Origin: Methylobacterium sp. NEAU K | GTDB lineage: Bacteria > Pseudomonadota > Alphaproteobacteria > Rhizobiales > Beijerinckiaceae | DNA: 64,000 nucleotides | Reading direction: 5' to 3' | Assembly (NCBI RefSeq): GCF_030700285.1 | Contig: NZ_JAUYZJ010000002.1 | Location: 124,001 to 188,000, forward strand | Part shown: positions 14,038 through 24,174 of the stretch, piece by piece | Numbering within the stretch: the first letter of the stretch is position 1 | How the letters are laid out: the number at the start of each line of letters is the position of its first letter | The notes under the pieces: generated by a model | What the model was told of the DNA's origin: nothing | The model's input: only the letters and a program-made list of their open reading frames with translations | Database searches by the model: none | Position numbers and translations under genes: made by a program

Positions 14038-14913
14038 ATGTTTCACAGCAGAACGGCTGCCCGCACACGACTCGCGACGACGCGCGCCCTCTGCGCCGTT
14101 CTCCTGTCCGCAGGCGCCACGTTGGGTCTGTGCCACGCCGCCAGCGCGCAATTCGCCTTTGACGAGGAGATCCTTCCGCCGCGCGTCATCGCGTGGCGCC
14201 TCGCCGATCGCGGCTTCAGCGGCCTGAGTCGCCCCCGCTTCGACGGGCGGGTCTACGTGGTCGACGCGGTGAGCCCGGCCGGCGTGCCTGTCCGGCTGTT
14301 CGTCGACCCGGCGGCGGGCGCCATCGTCGGCCGGCAGCGGCTCGGCGCGCCCGAGACCTATGCCAGGCTCGAACGGCCCGGTCCCGGATTAGGCTGGACC
14401 GAGGAGGATGCCGGACCGCGGCACGTCCTGCGGCCCCTGCCGCCCGAGGATGGCCCGGGTGCGCGCCCCCAGCACCGTCCGTCCGGGGATGCCCTGCGTC
14501 CGGAGGCCAGCCCCGATGGACTGAACCCGGACAGCCATGTCCGGCCTGCGGCACCACGTAAGGTCGCGCGCGCGGTCGCACCCGCCCCCCGTCAGCCTGT
14601 GCTGAAGCCGGCGCTCCGCACTGTCCCTGCGGCGCCCGCCCCGACGGTCGCCCCCGTGGAGGCGACTAAGCCCGAAGACAGGGATTCGAAGCCGGAGACC
14701 AAATCCGCCGCCATCGACAAGGTGGCGCCGGCGAGCCCGGCCCCAGCCAACACCGCGCCGGTCAAGCCGGCGGAGGGCACCGTCGCAGAGGCGGCCAAAC
14801 CGCCGGCACCGGACTGGAAGGACCCGCCGGTGGACAGGAAACCCGTGCGCGTCATCGGCGGCGCCACGATTGTCCCGGGCACGTCCGAGAAGGAGCCGGC
14901 CGCGGCGCAGTAG
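14038..14913 (+). CDS. Exported Pro/Ala-rich protein with a PepSY-like N-terminal domain, unknown function
   Basis: A ~291-residue protein. Residues 1-37 are a signal peptide (LCAVLLSAGATLGLCHAASA, then QFAF). Residues about 45-105 have a compact alpha/beta pattern (PPRVIAWRLADRGF, VYVVDAVSPAG, VRLFVDPAAGAIVG) that resembles PepSY-like periplasmic modules. The rest is a low-complexity Pro/Ala/Lys tail without recognisable domains. I do not know its function. The ATG at 14038 is preceded directly by a GTG. It ends 2 bases from the end of the convergent fdhD. Confidence 0.7.
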   Translation: MFHSRTAARTRLATTRALCAVLLSAGATLGLCHAASAQFAFDEEILPPRVIAWRLADRGFSGLSRPRFDGRVYVVDAVSPAGVPVRLFVDPAAGAIVGRQRLGAPETYARLERPGPGLGWTEEDAGPRHVLRPLPPEDGPGARPQHRPSGDALRPEASPDGLNPDSHVRPAAPRKVARAVAPAPRQPVLKPALRTVPAAPAPTVAPVEATKPEDRDSKPETKSAAIDKVAPASPAPANTAPVKPAEGTVAEAAKPPAPDWKDPPVDRKPVRVIGGATIVPGTSEKEPAAAQ

Positions 14914-14915
14914 CG

Positions 14916-15758
14916 CTACGGCGCCGGAAACAGCCGCTCAGCGCCGTTGAAGACGGTCAGCGTATCTGAGCGCGCGATGGCGCAGAGCGTCATTCCGTGC
15001 GTCCGGGCGCGATCCAGCGCCAGAGAGGTCGGGGCCGAGATCGCGACGATCACGGCCGCGCCCAGCCGGGCGGCCTTCTCCACCATCTCGAACGAGCAGC
15101 GGCTGGTGATCACCAGGAAGCCCTCGTCCGGGGACGTCCCGGCCCGCAACAGGGCGCCGATCAGCTTGTCCAGGGCGTTGTGGCGCCCGACATCCTCCCG
15201 CACGGCGACGAGGGAGCCGTCCAGCCGGGCCCAGGCCGCCGCATGCACCGCCCGGGTCTCGGCCCCCAGCACCTGCGCAGCGTCGAGGCCGGCGAGAGCG
15301 CGCGCGATCGCCGGGAGCGCGACCCGCACCTCCGACGCCTCCTGCATCTGCGCCCGCGGCAAGTCCGCCAGGTCCTCGATGCCGCACACGCCGCAGCCCG
15401 TGCGGCCGCTGATCGCACGCTTACGGGCGAGGTGCTCCCGGAGGCGGCCGGGCGCCAGCTCCACGTGGAGCCGCAGCCCGTCCGGGCCGGCCTCGACCCG
15501 CGTGGCACGGATCTCGTCGGCAGACTCGACGATCCCTTCCGTGAGGCTGAAGCCGTAGGCAAAGTCTTCGAGATCGGCGGGCGTCGCCATCATCACGGCA
15601 TGCGGAACACTGCCGTAGACGAGGTTGACCGGCGCCTCGACGGCGAGCGCCCGCGTGTCCGACCGCGACTCCTCCGCCGCGTAGGCGACGACCTGCATGG
15701 GGACGCGGATCGTGCAGGGCGGCAGCCCGGGGGGGCGATCCTCAGGTATGGTCGACAT
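14916..15758 (-). CDS. fdhD: Formate dehydrogenase accessory sulfurtransferase FdhD
   Basis: A 280-residue FdhD, which takes sulfur from a cysteine desulfurase and transfers it to the molybdenum/tungsten-bis-MGD cofactor of formate dehydrogenase, making that enzyme active. The CxxC pair used in sulfur transfer is in GRTGCGVCGIEDL. The NLVYGSVPHAVMMATP, DVGRHNALDKLIG and VITSRCSFEMVEKA segments are family signatures. The start MSTIPEDRPP at 15758 gives normal length; the frame extends upstream but without conserved sequence. No formate dehydrogenase subunit is in the window. Confidence 0.93.
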   Translation of the reverse strand: MSTIPEDRPPGLPPCTIRVPMQVVAYAAEESRSDTRALAVEAPVNLVYGSVPHAVMMATPADLEDFAYGFSLTEGIVESADEIRATRVEAGPDGLRLHVELAPGRLREHLARKRAISGRTGCGVCGIEDLADLPRAQMQEASEVRVALPAIARALAGLDAAQVLGAETRAVHAAAWARLDGSLVAVREDVGRHNALDKLIGALLRAGTSPDEGFLVITSRCSFEMVEKAARLGAAVIVAISAPTSLALDRARTHGMTLCAIARSDTLTVFNGAERLFPAP

Positions 15759-16049
15759 CCACAGCTCCGATGGGGGACGCGAACGTATCCGCGTCTGCCT
15801 CCGCGCGGCAACGGCCGGAACGTTCGCAAAACCAGGTGCCGACGCGCCACGAAAGCCCGGGAACTGGCCGGAAAGCGCGCTGTGCGACGCTTGTGCGGTT
15901 GCACCAGATCCGTCCTTGTGATCTGAAGCCGCGACCGAAGAGCCGCCGGATGACACAATCGGCGGTCCGTCACGTCGGTACCATTCCCCGCGCAATCAAG
16001 ACGGGAAGGGCCGGCGGGAAAGCAAACCACGGGGAGCCACGAGAGGCAG

Positions 16050-16889
16050 ATGCGGACGGTGCGGACGATCACCCGATCACCCTGGAGCGTCGCCGCCCTC
16101 GGCGCCGTGCTCGCCCCGACATCCCAGGCGATGGCCGGCGGCTTCGGCCAGCCGGTTCCCTGGGAGATGAGCCGGCAGGTTCCGGTCACCGAGAACGCGC
16201 GCGACATCCTCAACTTCGAGATCGGCCTTCATTGGCTCTCGCTCGGGATTTCGCTGTTCGTGCTGGGGCTGATCCTGTGGTGCATCTTCCGCTTCAGCGA
16301 GAAGCGTAACCCGACCGCGTCGCGCACGACCCACAACACCGCGATCGAGATCGCCTGGACGATCGTGCCGGTGCTCATCCTGGTGGCCGTGGCGATCCCC
16401 TCGTTCCGGCTGCTGCGCACGCAGCTGTCGGACCCGAAGGCCGATATGATGGTCAAGGTCATCGGCCACGCGTGGTACTGGTCGTACGAGTACCCGCAGA
16501 CGGAGACCGGTGGCGGCTTCACCTTCGACGCCAACATCGACGAGGACAAGCAGCCGCGCCTGCTGCAGACCGACAACGAGATGGTCGTTCCGGTCGGCAA
16601 GATCGTGAAGATCCAGGTCACCGCCGCCGACGTCCTGCATTCCTGGGCGATGCCGGCCTTCGGCTTCAAGATCGATGCCGTCCCGGGCCGCCTGAACCAG
16701 ATGTGGTTCAAGGCCGAGAAGGAGGGCACATTCCATGGTCAGTGCTCCGAACTCTGCGGCCAGCGTCACGCCTACATGCCGATCGTCGTGCGCGTGGTCA
16801 GCGAGCAGGCCTATGCCGACTGGCTGAAGGAGGCGAAGACCAAGTACGCCCGCATCGACAACGGCACGAGCTTCGCCGAGGCGCGCTGA
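16050..16889 (+). CDS. ctaC: Cytochrome c oxidase subunit II
   Basis: A 279-residue aa3-type subunit II, which accepts electrons from cytochrome c at its CuA centre on the periplasmic side. An N-terminal signal (to about residue 30) and two membrane helices (WLSLGISLFVLGLILWCIF and IVPVLILVAVAIP) precede the cupredoxin domain. The CuA ligands are visible in DVLHSWAMPAF (His) and CSELCGQRHAYM (two Cys, His, Met). It is first in the cta operon, with GAGAGGC upstream of the ATG. The 291-base gap to divergent fdhD must contain the operon promoter. Confidence 0.95.
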   Translation: MRTVRTITRSPWSVAALGAVLAPTSQAMAGGFGQPVPWEMSRQVPVTENARDILNFEIGLHWLSLGISLFVLGLILWCIFRFSEKRNPTASRTTHNTAIEIAWTIVPVLILVAVAIPSFRLLRTQLSDPKADMMVKVIGHAWYWSYEYPQTETGGGFTFDANIDEDKQPRLLQTDNEMVVPVGKIVKIQVTAADVLHSWAMPAFGFKIDAVPGRLNQMWFKAEKEGTFHGQCSELCGQRHAYMPIVVRVVSEQAYADWLKEAKTKYARIDNGTSFAEAR

Positions 16890-16900
16890 GCCCCGGCTGA

Positions 16901-18568
<1,668 letters not shown>

Positions 18569-18577
18569 GACACTACC

Positions 18578-18605
18578 GGCGAGGGCTGCATCTGCGGCCC
18601 TCGCC
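18578..18605 (+). terminator. Hairpin between ctaD and ctaB (partial terminator or attenuator)
   Basis: GGCGAGGGC at 18578-18586 pairs with GCCCTCGCC at 18597-18605 around TGCATCTGCG. It is followed by CTTCCCC rather than a U-run. This probably reduces transcription from ctaCD into ctaB or stabilises the ctaCD mRNA 3' end, rather than ending transcription fully. Confidence 0.45.
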
Positions 18606-18770
18606 CTTCCCCGGAGGCCGCGATCCGACCTCCCGGCAAGGGCGAGCGAGACGGACGATCCGCACAGGCCGAGCGACCCGCTCGCGCCCACCCTTGGAAC
18701 TAGTCGATCTCAAGATACGACTCGGCCGTGACGCGCGTGGCCGGGCGCCGGCAATGTAGCGGCAGACGCG

Positions 18771-19724
18771 ATGACGAGCCTGACGAACAGCATCGGCCCG
18801 GACGTTCCGGCCCCGGCGGCCTTCACGGCCGTCGGTGGCGACGTCCCGGACTATTTCGCCCTGCTCAAGCCGCGGGTGATGGTCCTGGTCATCTTCACCG
18901 CGCTGGTCGGGATGGTGGTCTCGCAAGGGCATGTGCAGCCGGCGATCGGTGTCATCTCGCTGCTCGCGATCGCGGTCGGTGCCGGCGCCTCCGGATGCCT
19001 CAACATGTGGTGGGACTCGGATATCGACGCCGTGATGGTCCGGACGGCAAAGCGTCCGATACCGGCCGGCCGGGTGTCGTCCGAAGAGGCCCTCGGTTTC
19101 GGGCTGTTCCTGTCGGTCGCGTCCGTACTGGTTCTGGGGCTGGCTGCGAACTGGCTGGCCGCCGCGCTGCTCGGCTTCACGATCGTATTCTACGCGGTGA
19201 TCTACTCGATGTGGCTGAAGCGGGCGACCGCGCAGAACATCGTGATTGGCGGCGCCGCAGGGGCGCTGCCACCGGTGATCGGCCAGGCGGTGGTCTCCGG
19301 CTCGGTGGGGATCGAATCCCTCGTCCTGTTCGCGATCATCTTCATCTGGACACCGCCGCACTTCTGGGCGCTGGCCTTGATCAAGGCCGATGAATATGCG
19401 CGCGCCGGCATCCCGATGATGCCCAACGTCGCCGGTCCTGCCTCCACCCGCAGGCAGATCGTATGGTACTCGGTGCTCCTGGCGCCGCTCGGTCTCGTAC
19501 CCGTAGTTCTTGACTTCGGTGGCCTGCTCTACGCGGTGGTCGGCCTCATCGGTGGCCTCGGCATGGTCGCCTTCAGCATCCGCGTGCTTCGCAACCGCGA
19601 GGGCGACGCGGAGAAGCGGGCAGCCATGGGTATGTTCGGCTTCTCGATCCTCTACCTCTTCGCGTTGTTCTCTGCGCTGCTCGCCGAACAGAGCTTCGGC
19701 CTGTTCCGGCCTGTGCTGGGCTGA
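18771..19724 (+). CDS. ctaB: Heme O synthase (protoheme IX farnesyltransferase)
   Basis: A 317-residue UbiA-superfamily membrane prenyltransferase that adds a farnesyl group to heme b, producing heme O, the precursor of heme A in the oxidase. The Asp-rich prenyl-diphosphate motif [15 protein letters not shown] is present, and the second conserved segment is [20 protein letters not shown]. About nine hydrophobic helices are seen. It is third in the cta operon, and the gene for a small assembly protein starts 5 bases after its stop. Confidence 0.94.
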   Translation: MTSLTNSIGPDVPAPAAFTAVGGDVPDYFALLKPRVMVLVIFTALVGMVVSQGHVQPAIGVISLLAIAVGAGASGCLNMWWDSDIDAVMVRTAKRPIPAGRVSSEEALGFGLFLSVASVLVLGLAANWLAAALLGFTIVFYAVIYSMWLKRATAQNIVIGGAAGALPPVIGQAVVSGSVGIESLVLFAIIFIWTPPHFWALALIKADEYARAGIPMMPNVAGPASTRRQIVWYSVLLAPLGLVPVVLDFGGLLYAVVGLIGGLGMVAFSIRVLRNREGDAEKRAAMGMFGFSILYLFALFSALLAEQSFGLFRPVLG

Positions 19725-19729
19725 CCGCC

Positions 19730-19894
19730 ATGCCGGATCCAGACATCCAGTATCGGCCGCTCACGCCCGCCGAAGAGGCGCGCCGCCGGAAGCGCTCCGT
19801 GGCGATCGCCCTGGCACTCGGCGCATGGGTTCTGCTGTTCTTCGTGCTGACGATCGTCAAGCTCGGGCCGCAGATCCTCAGCCGGCCGCTCTGA
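19730..19894 (+). CDS. CoxF-like small membrane protein of the oxidase operon
   Basis: A 54-residue protein starting at the ATG 5 bases after ctaB. It begins MPDPDIQYRPLTPAEEARRR and then has one membrane helix (AIALALGAWVLLFFVLTIV) with a short C-terminal tail. Its size, its position between ctaB and ctaG and the PLTPAEEARRRKR segment match the CoxF/CcoxF family found in alphaproteobacterial oxidase operons, thought to help cofactor insertion or assembly. The stop at 19892-19894 is 10 bases before ctaG. Confidence 0.8.
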   Translation: MPDPDIQYRPLTPAEEARRRKRSVAIALALGAWVLLFFVLTIVKLGPQILSRPL

Positions 19895-19904
19895 GGCGCA
19901 CGCG

Positions 19905-20516
19905 ATGACCGCATCCCGCCCTGTTCCAAGCCGCGGCGCCAGACGGACCGCCATCGCCTGCGCCGGACTGGCCATCGGCATGGTCGGCCTGGCCTTCGCG
20001 TCGGTGCCGCTCTACGACGCTTTCTGCAAGGCCACCGGCTACGACGGCACGCCCCGGCAGGGTCCTGCTCTGGCCGCCGCGGCGGCCCGGGCCGACGACA
20101 GCATGGTGGTGCATTTCGACACCAACGTCGCGCCCGGTCTCGCCTGGAAGTTTGCCCCGGAGGCGAGCAGCGTCGAGGCGAAGCTCGGTGAGACCAAGAC
20201 GGTGTTCTTCCGGGTCCAGAATACCGGCACCAAGCCGTCCACGGGCGTGGCGACCTTCAACGTTCAGCCTGGTCTGATGGGAAGCTACTTCGTCAAGATC
20301 GCCTGCTTCTGCTTCAACGAGCAGACGCTCCAGCCGGGCGAGACGCTTGACGTGCCGGTGGTATTCTATGTCGACCCGGCCGTTCGGGACGATTCGAACA
20401 CCGCGCATCTCTCGGAGATGACGCTATCCTATACGTATTTCGCCTCGAAGAACGGCCAGCCGGTGACCGCTGCTGTGGCCACCAAGGGTGGGCCGGGGGC
20501 GAAGCGCGATTTCTGA
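19905..20516 (+). CDS. ctaG: Cytochrome c oxidase assembly protein CtaG (Cox11 family)
   Basis: A 203-residue copper chaperone that delivers CuB to subunit I from the periplasmic face. One N-terminal membrane helix (AIACAGLAIGMVGLAFASVP) is followed by the LYDAFCKATGYDGTP segment. The copper-binding CFCFNEQTL motif is intact, and the ALGPEEs-like C-terminal domain ends in the conserved SYTYF segment. It lies between coxF and ctaE in the operon. Confidence 0.94.
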   Translation: MTASRPVPSRGARRTAIACAGLAIGMVGLAFASVPLYDAFCKATGYDGTPRQGPALAAAAARADDSMVVHFDTNVAPGLAWKFAPEASSVEAKLGETKTVFFRVQNTGTKPSTGVATFNVQPGLMGSYFVKIACFCFNEQTLQPGETLDVPVVFYVDPAVRDDSNTAHLSEMTLSYTYFASKNGQPVTAAVATKGGPGAKRDF

Positions 20517-20657
20517 TCGCGGGCGCGTGACAATACCGGGCTGCACCGACTAGATGTGCGGACAAGCTTAGGCGCGGGGGTTTGCTGCGCCTGGCCAAGA
20601 GCGACAGGCCGGATGCCGGGAACGGCGCGGGGTGTGAGGGTGAGGAGCGACGGGACG

Positions 20658-21518
20658 ATGGCCGAGGCGCACGCCAAGAATCACGATTTTCACATCCTGA
20701 ACCCGAGTCCGTGGCCGCTGATCGGAGCCTTCTCGGGCTTCCTGATGGCCTTCGGTGCCGTGTTCTGGATGAAGAGCCTCCAGATCGGCACCCTGTCGCC
20801 GGGACCCTACATCTTCGGCCTCGGCGCGGTGGGCGTGCTGTACACCATGTTTTCCTGGTGGAAGGACGTGGCGCACGAGGCCAATTCCGGCGATCACACC
20901 CGCGTCGTCCAACTCCATCACCGCTACGGCATGATGATGTTCATCGCCTCAGAGGTGATGTTCTTCGTCGCTTGGTTCTGGGCCTATTTCGAGGCCGCCC
21001 TCTACACCGCAGATCCGATCCAGGCCTCCCGCGTGGAGTTCACCGGCGGCGTCTGGCCGCCCAAGGGAATCGAAGCCTTCGATCCGTGGCACCTGCCCCT
21101 GCTCAACACGCTGATCCTTCTGACCTCGGGAACCACCGTCACCTGGGCGCACCACGCCCTCCTGCACGGCGACCGTAAGGGGCTGAAGTACGGCCTGTGG
21201 CTGACGATCATCCTGGGCGTCCTGTTCACCGCCTGCCAAGCCTACGAGTACAGCCACGCCGAGTTCGGCTTCTCTGGCAGCATCTACTCGTCGACCTTTT
21301 TCATGGCCACGGGCTTCCACGGGGCCCACGTCATCATCGGCACGATCTTCCTGGCAGTCTGCCTGTTCCGCGCCTATGCGGGCCAGTTCACCCCGCGCCA
21401 GCACCTCGGCTTCGAATTCGCCGCCTGGTACTGGCACTTCGTCGATGTCGTGTGGCTGTTCCTGTTCGCGGCGATCTACGTGTGGGGCTCGGGCGCCTTC
21501 CACGGCGCAGCGCACTGA
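20658..21518 (+). CDS. ctaE: Cytochrome c oxidase subunit III
   Basis: A 286-residue seven-helix membrane subunit that stabilises subunit I. The N-terminus [20 protein letters not shown] and the C-terminal [19 protein letters not shown] are characteristic. The ATG at 20658 is preceded by GAGGAGCGACGGGACG, a good ribosome site; upstream in-frame codons are unconserved. The gap of 141 bases from ctaG could hold an internal promoter. A strong intrinsic terminator follows 38 bases after the stop. Confidence 0.95.
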   Translation: MAEAHAKNHDFHILNPSPWPLIGAFSGFLMAFGAVFWMKSLQIGTLSPGPYIFGLGAVGVLYTMFSWWKDVAHEANSGDHTRVVQLHHRYGMMMFIASEVMFFVAWFWAYFEAALYTADPIQASRVEFTGGVWPPKGIEAFDPWHLPLLNTLILLTSGTTVTWAHHALLHGDRKGLKYGLWLTIILGVLFTACQAYEYSHAEFGFSGSIYSSTFFMATGFHGAHVIIGTIFLAVCLFRAYAGQFTPRQHLGFEFAAWYWHFVDVVWLFLFAAIYVWGSGAFHGAAH

Positions 21519-21555
21519 CGGCCTGCGCTGCCGCTGCATGGCGGGTCTGTAACGA

Positions 21556-21578
21556 GGGCGGCTTCGGCCGCCCTTTTT
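21556..21578 (+). terminator. Intrinsic terminator after ctaE
   Basis: GGGCGGC (21556-21562), loop TTCG, GCCGCCC (21567-21573), then TTTTT. The stem is perfect with a UUCG tetraloop, so the main cta transcript should end here, separating it from DUF983-surf1. Confidence 0.9.
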
Positions 21579-21667
21579 CGTGCCCGGTCCGGCGCGGGAC
21601 ACCATATCCTGCACGCGGCCGGGGCGTTGCGCGAATGTGGCTCCCCGGGCCGGTCTGGAGTGTGCAC

Positions 21668-22042
21668 GTGGACCAACGAACCTATTCGCCACCGCCGCCG
21701 ATCCCCACGGGTCTGCGCGGCCGGTGTCCGCGTTGCGGCGAGGGCCACCTGTTCAAGGGTTACCTGACGCTGCGCCCGTCCTGCGAGGCCTGCGGCCTCG
21801 ACTATGCGAACTTCGATTCGGCCGACGGGCCGGCGTTCTTCGTGATGTCGATCGTCGGGCTGATCGTGGTCGGCCTCGCCCTGTGGCTCGAGGTTACCTA
21901 CGAGCCGCCGATCTGGGTGCACGCCCTCGTCGCGGGGACGCTGTCGGTCGGCCTGAGCCTGATGCTGGTCCGGCCGCTCAAGGGCATGCTGATTGCCCTC
22001 CAGTACAGCAACAAGGCCGAGCAGGGGCGCTTCGAACAGTGA
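21668..22042 (+). CDS. DUF983 family membrane protein
   Basis: About 124 residues. The N-terminal GLRGRCPRCGEGHLF and PSCEACGLDY segments form a four-cysteine zinc-ribbon-like element. Two membrane helices follow (FFVMSIVGLIVVGLALWLE and ALVAGTLSVGLSLMLV). DUF983 genes are often found beside cytochrome oxidase genes, but the function is unknown. I chose GTG at 21668 because CTGGAG lies 7 bases upstream; ATG at 21635 would add 11 residues. Its stop overlaps the surf1 start (GTGA), indicating coupled translation. Confidence 0.8.
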   Translation: MDQRTYSPPPPIPTGLRGRCPRCGEGHLFKGYLTLRPSCEACGLDYANFDSADGPAFFVMSIVGLIVVGLALWLEVTYEPPIWVHALVAGTLSVGLSLMLVRPLKGMLIALQYSNKAEQGRFEQ

Positions 22043-22803
22043 GCGTTGCCGATCCGCGTGCGGCCGCGTGGCGGGATCTCATCGCGCCGGCTCTTGCCAC
22101 CCTGATCGCCCTCGCGATCCTCTTGGGACTCGGAATCTGGCAGATCGAGCGCAAGGCCTGGAAGGAAGACCTGATCGACCGCATCGTGCGGCAGACCAAG
22201 GCCGAGCCGGTGGCGCCGCCTGCGCCCGACGCGTGGGATGCCGGGCGCGACGAGTTCCGCCACGTCCGCGTCTCCGGACGCTTCCTCAACGACCGCGAGA
22301 CTCTGGTCCACGGCCTTGCTGCGGGCGAGACGCCGGGTCGCGCGCTCCAGGGCTACTACGTCATCACGCCGCTGCTTCGCGAGGACGGCGGCACGGCGCT
22401 GATCAATCGCGGCTTCGTGCCGACGGAACTGAAGGAACAATCCGATCGCCGGGACGGGTTGATCGAGGGCCCGACCACGGTCACCGGCGTTCTCCGTGCC
22501 AGCGAGGCCCGCGGGATGTTCGTGCCGGAGCCGGACCCGGCGCGGGGCGAATGGTTCAACCGCGATGTCGCCGGCATCGCGGCGGCCCGCGGGATCACCG
22601 ATGCTGCCCCCTACCTGATCGAGTCCGACGCGGTGCCGGGCCAGACCACGTGGCCGCGCGGCGGCCAGCTGAAGGTCGATCTGCCGAACAACCACCTGCA
22701 ATACGCCTTCACGTGGTTCGCCCTCGCCGCTTGCCTGATCGGCGTATTCGGCGTGTTCGCCTACCGACGCCTGTACGATTCGGACGGGACCGGTGCGCCT
22801 TAG
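22039..22803 (+). CDS. SURF1 family cytochrome oxidase assembly protein
   Basis: A 254-residue protein with the SURF1 layout. An N-terminal membrane helix (LATLIALAILLGLGIWQIER) precedes a periplasmic domain with the EFRHVRVSGRF and INRGFVPTELK segments, and a C-terminal helix (HLQYAFTWFALAACLIGVF) ends it. SURF1 proteins bind heme a and help insert it into subunit I. It starts at GTG 22039, which overlaps the DUF983 stop by 4 bases. Confidence 0.9.
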   Translation: MSVADPRAAAWRDLIAPALATLIALAILLGLGIWQIERKAWKEDLIDRIVRQTKAEPVAPPAPDAWDAGRDEFRHVRVSGRFLNDRETLVHGLAAGETPGRALQGYYVITPLLREDGGTALINRGFVPTELKEQSDRRDGLIEGPTTVTGVLRASEARGMFVPEPDPARGEWFNRDVAGIAAARGITDAAPYLIESDAVPGQTTWPRGGQLKVDLPNNHLQYAFTWFALAACLIGVFGVFAYRRLYDSDGTGAP

Positions 22804-23014
22804 AACGAAGCCGCGCCGGGTGTGCGGCCTCACGGAAGAATACCGCCTGACCAGCCTGTAAAACGGCAATGCATTCCTTTGACCGACAGCGATCCCGCCG
22901 GAATATTTTGCGTGTTCCTGAGCGGTCGCCCTTGTCTGCATCGTGTATTCAGTTTGCGGCGATCATTCGAAGATGACGCGGAGCAACGGCTCCGTTCGAT
23001 TGAGGGTGCGCGCC

Positions 23015-24130
23015 ATGACCGTGCGGTTCGCCGAAGAAACGTCGCCTAATCCGATTCGCTTCGCGTACTGGGTGCCCAACGTCTCGGGTGGCCTCGTGAT
23101 CAGCAAAATTCCGCAGCGCACGAGCTGGGACGCCGACTACAACCGACGCCTCGCGCAGGTCGCTGAGGAAGCCGGCTTCGATTATGCGCTGACGCAGATC
23201 CGTTTCACCGCGGGTTACGGCGCCGAGTACCAGCACGAATCGGTCGCCTTCAGCCACGCGCTGCTCGCCGCGACCTCCCGGCTCAAGGTCATCGCGGCGA
23301 TCCTGCCCGGGCCCTGGAACCCGACGCTGGCGGCCAAGCAGATCGCCACGATTTCGCAGCTCACCGGGGGCCGCATCGCCGTCAACATCGTCTCGGGCTG
23401 GTTCTCCGGCGAGTTCCGGGCGATCGGGGAACCCTGGCTCGACCATGATGAGCGCTACCGGCGCTCAGAAGAGTTCATCCGCAGCCTCCGGGGGATCTGG
23501 ACGCAGGACAACTTCACCTTCCGGGGCGATTTCTACCGCTACAGCGACTACACCCTGAAGCCGAAGCCGGCCGAACCGCTGCCGGAGATCTTCCAGGGCG
23601 GCTCGTCCCGGGCGGCGCGCGACATGGCGGCCCGCGTCTCCGATTGGTACTTCACGAACGGCGACACGCCCGAGAACATCCGCGCGCAGGTCGACGATAT
23701 CCGCGCCAAAGCGCCCGAGAGCGGCAACCGGCCGCGGATCGGCGTCAACGCCTTCGTGATCGCGCGGGACACGGAGGAAGAGGCTCGCGCGGTCCTCCAG
23801 GACATCATCGACCACGCCGATCCGGACGCCGTGAAGGCTTTTGGCCACGAGGTGAAGAACGCCGGCAAAGCGTCCCCGGAGGGCGAGGGCAATTGGGCGA
23901 GGTCGAGCTTCAACGACCTCGTCCAGTACAACGACGGCTTCAAGACCGATCTGATTGGCACACCGGAGCAGATCGCCGAGCGGATCCTGGCGCTCAAGGA
24001 TGCCGGCGCGGATCTCGCGCTGCTGGCGTTCCTGCACGTCCAGGAGGAGGTCGCGTATTTCGGCGCCGAGGTGATTCCGCGGGTCCGCGCCTTGGAGGCC
24101 GCGCGCGAGAAGCGTGCTGTGGCGGCCTGA
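23015..24130 (+). CDS. sfnG: FMNH2-dependent dimethyl sulfone monooxygenase
   Basis: A 371-residue member of the bacterial luciferase-like flavin monooxygenases. It closely follows the SfnG pattern: FAYWVPNVSGGLVISKI near the N-terminus, then LTQIRFTAGYGAEYQHESV, AAILPGPWNP, LTGGRIAVNIVSGWF and HDERYRRSEEF. SfnG oxidises dimethyl sulfone to methanesulfinate plus formaldehyde, releasing sulfur usable for growth; a separate flavin reductase is needed and none is adjacent. ATG 23015 has GAGGG upstream. The linked sfnB supports the assignment. Confidence 0.88.
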   Translation: MTVRFAEETSPNPIRFAYWVPNVSGGLVISKIPQRTSWDADYNRRLAQVAEEAGFDYALTQIRFTAGYGAEYQHESVAFSHALLAATSRLKVIAAILPGPWNPTLAAKQIATISQLTGGRIAVNIVSGWFSGEFRAIGEPWLDHDERYRRSEEFIRSLRGIWTQDNFTFRGDFYRYSDYTLKPKPAEPLPEIFQGGSSRAARDMAARVSDWYFTNGDTPENIRAQVDDIRAKAPESGNRPRIGVNAFVIARDTEEEARAVLQDIIDHADPDAVKAFGHEVKNAGKASPEGEGNWARSSFNDLVQYNDGFKTDLIGTPEQIAERILALKDAGADLALLAFLHVQEEVAYFGAEVIPRVRALEAAREKRAVAA

Positions 24131-24174
24131 CCGGCGCCACCCGACCGAGATCCTCGACCCTTCCGGAGTGAGCC

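Noticed and set aside
22804..23014. Sigma-54 promoter upstream of sfnG
   Set aside because: The nearest candidate (GGAATATTTTGC near 22901) has only 8 bases between GG and GC instead of 10.
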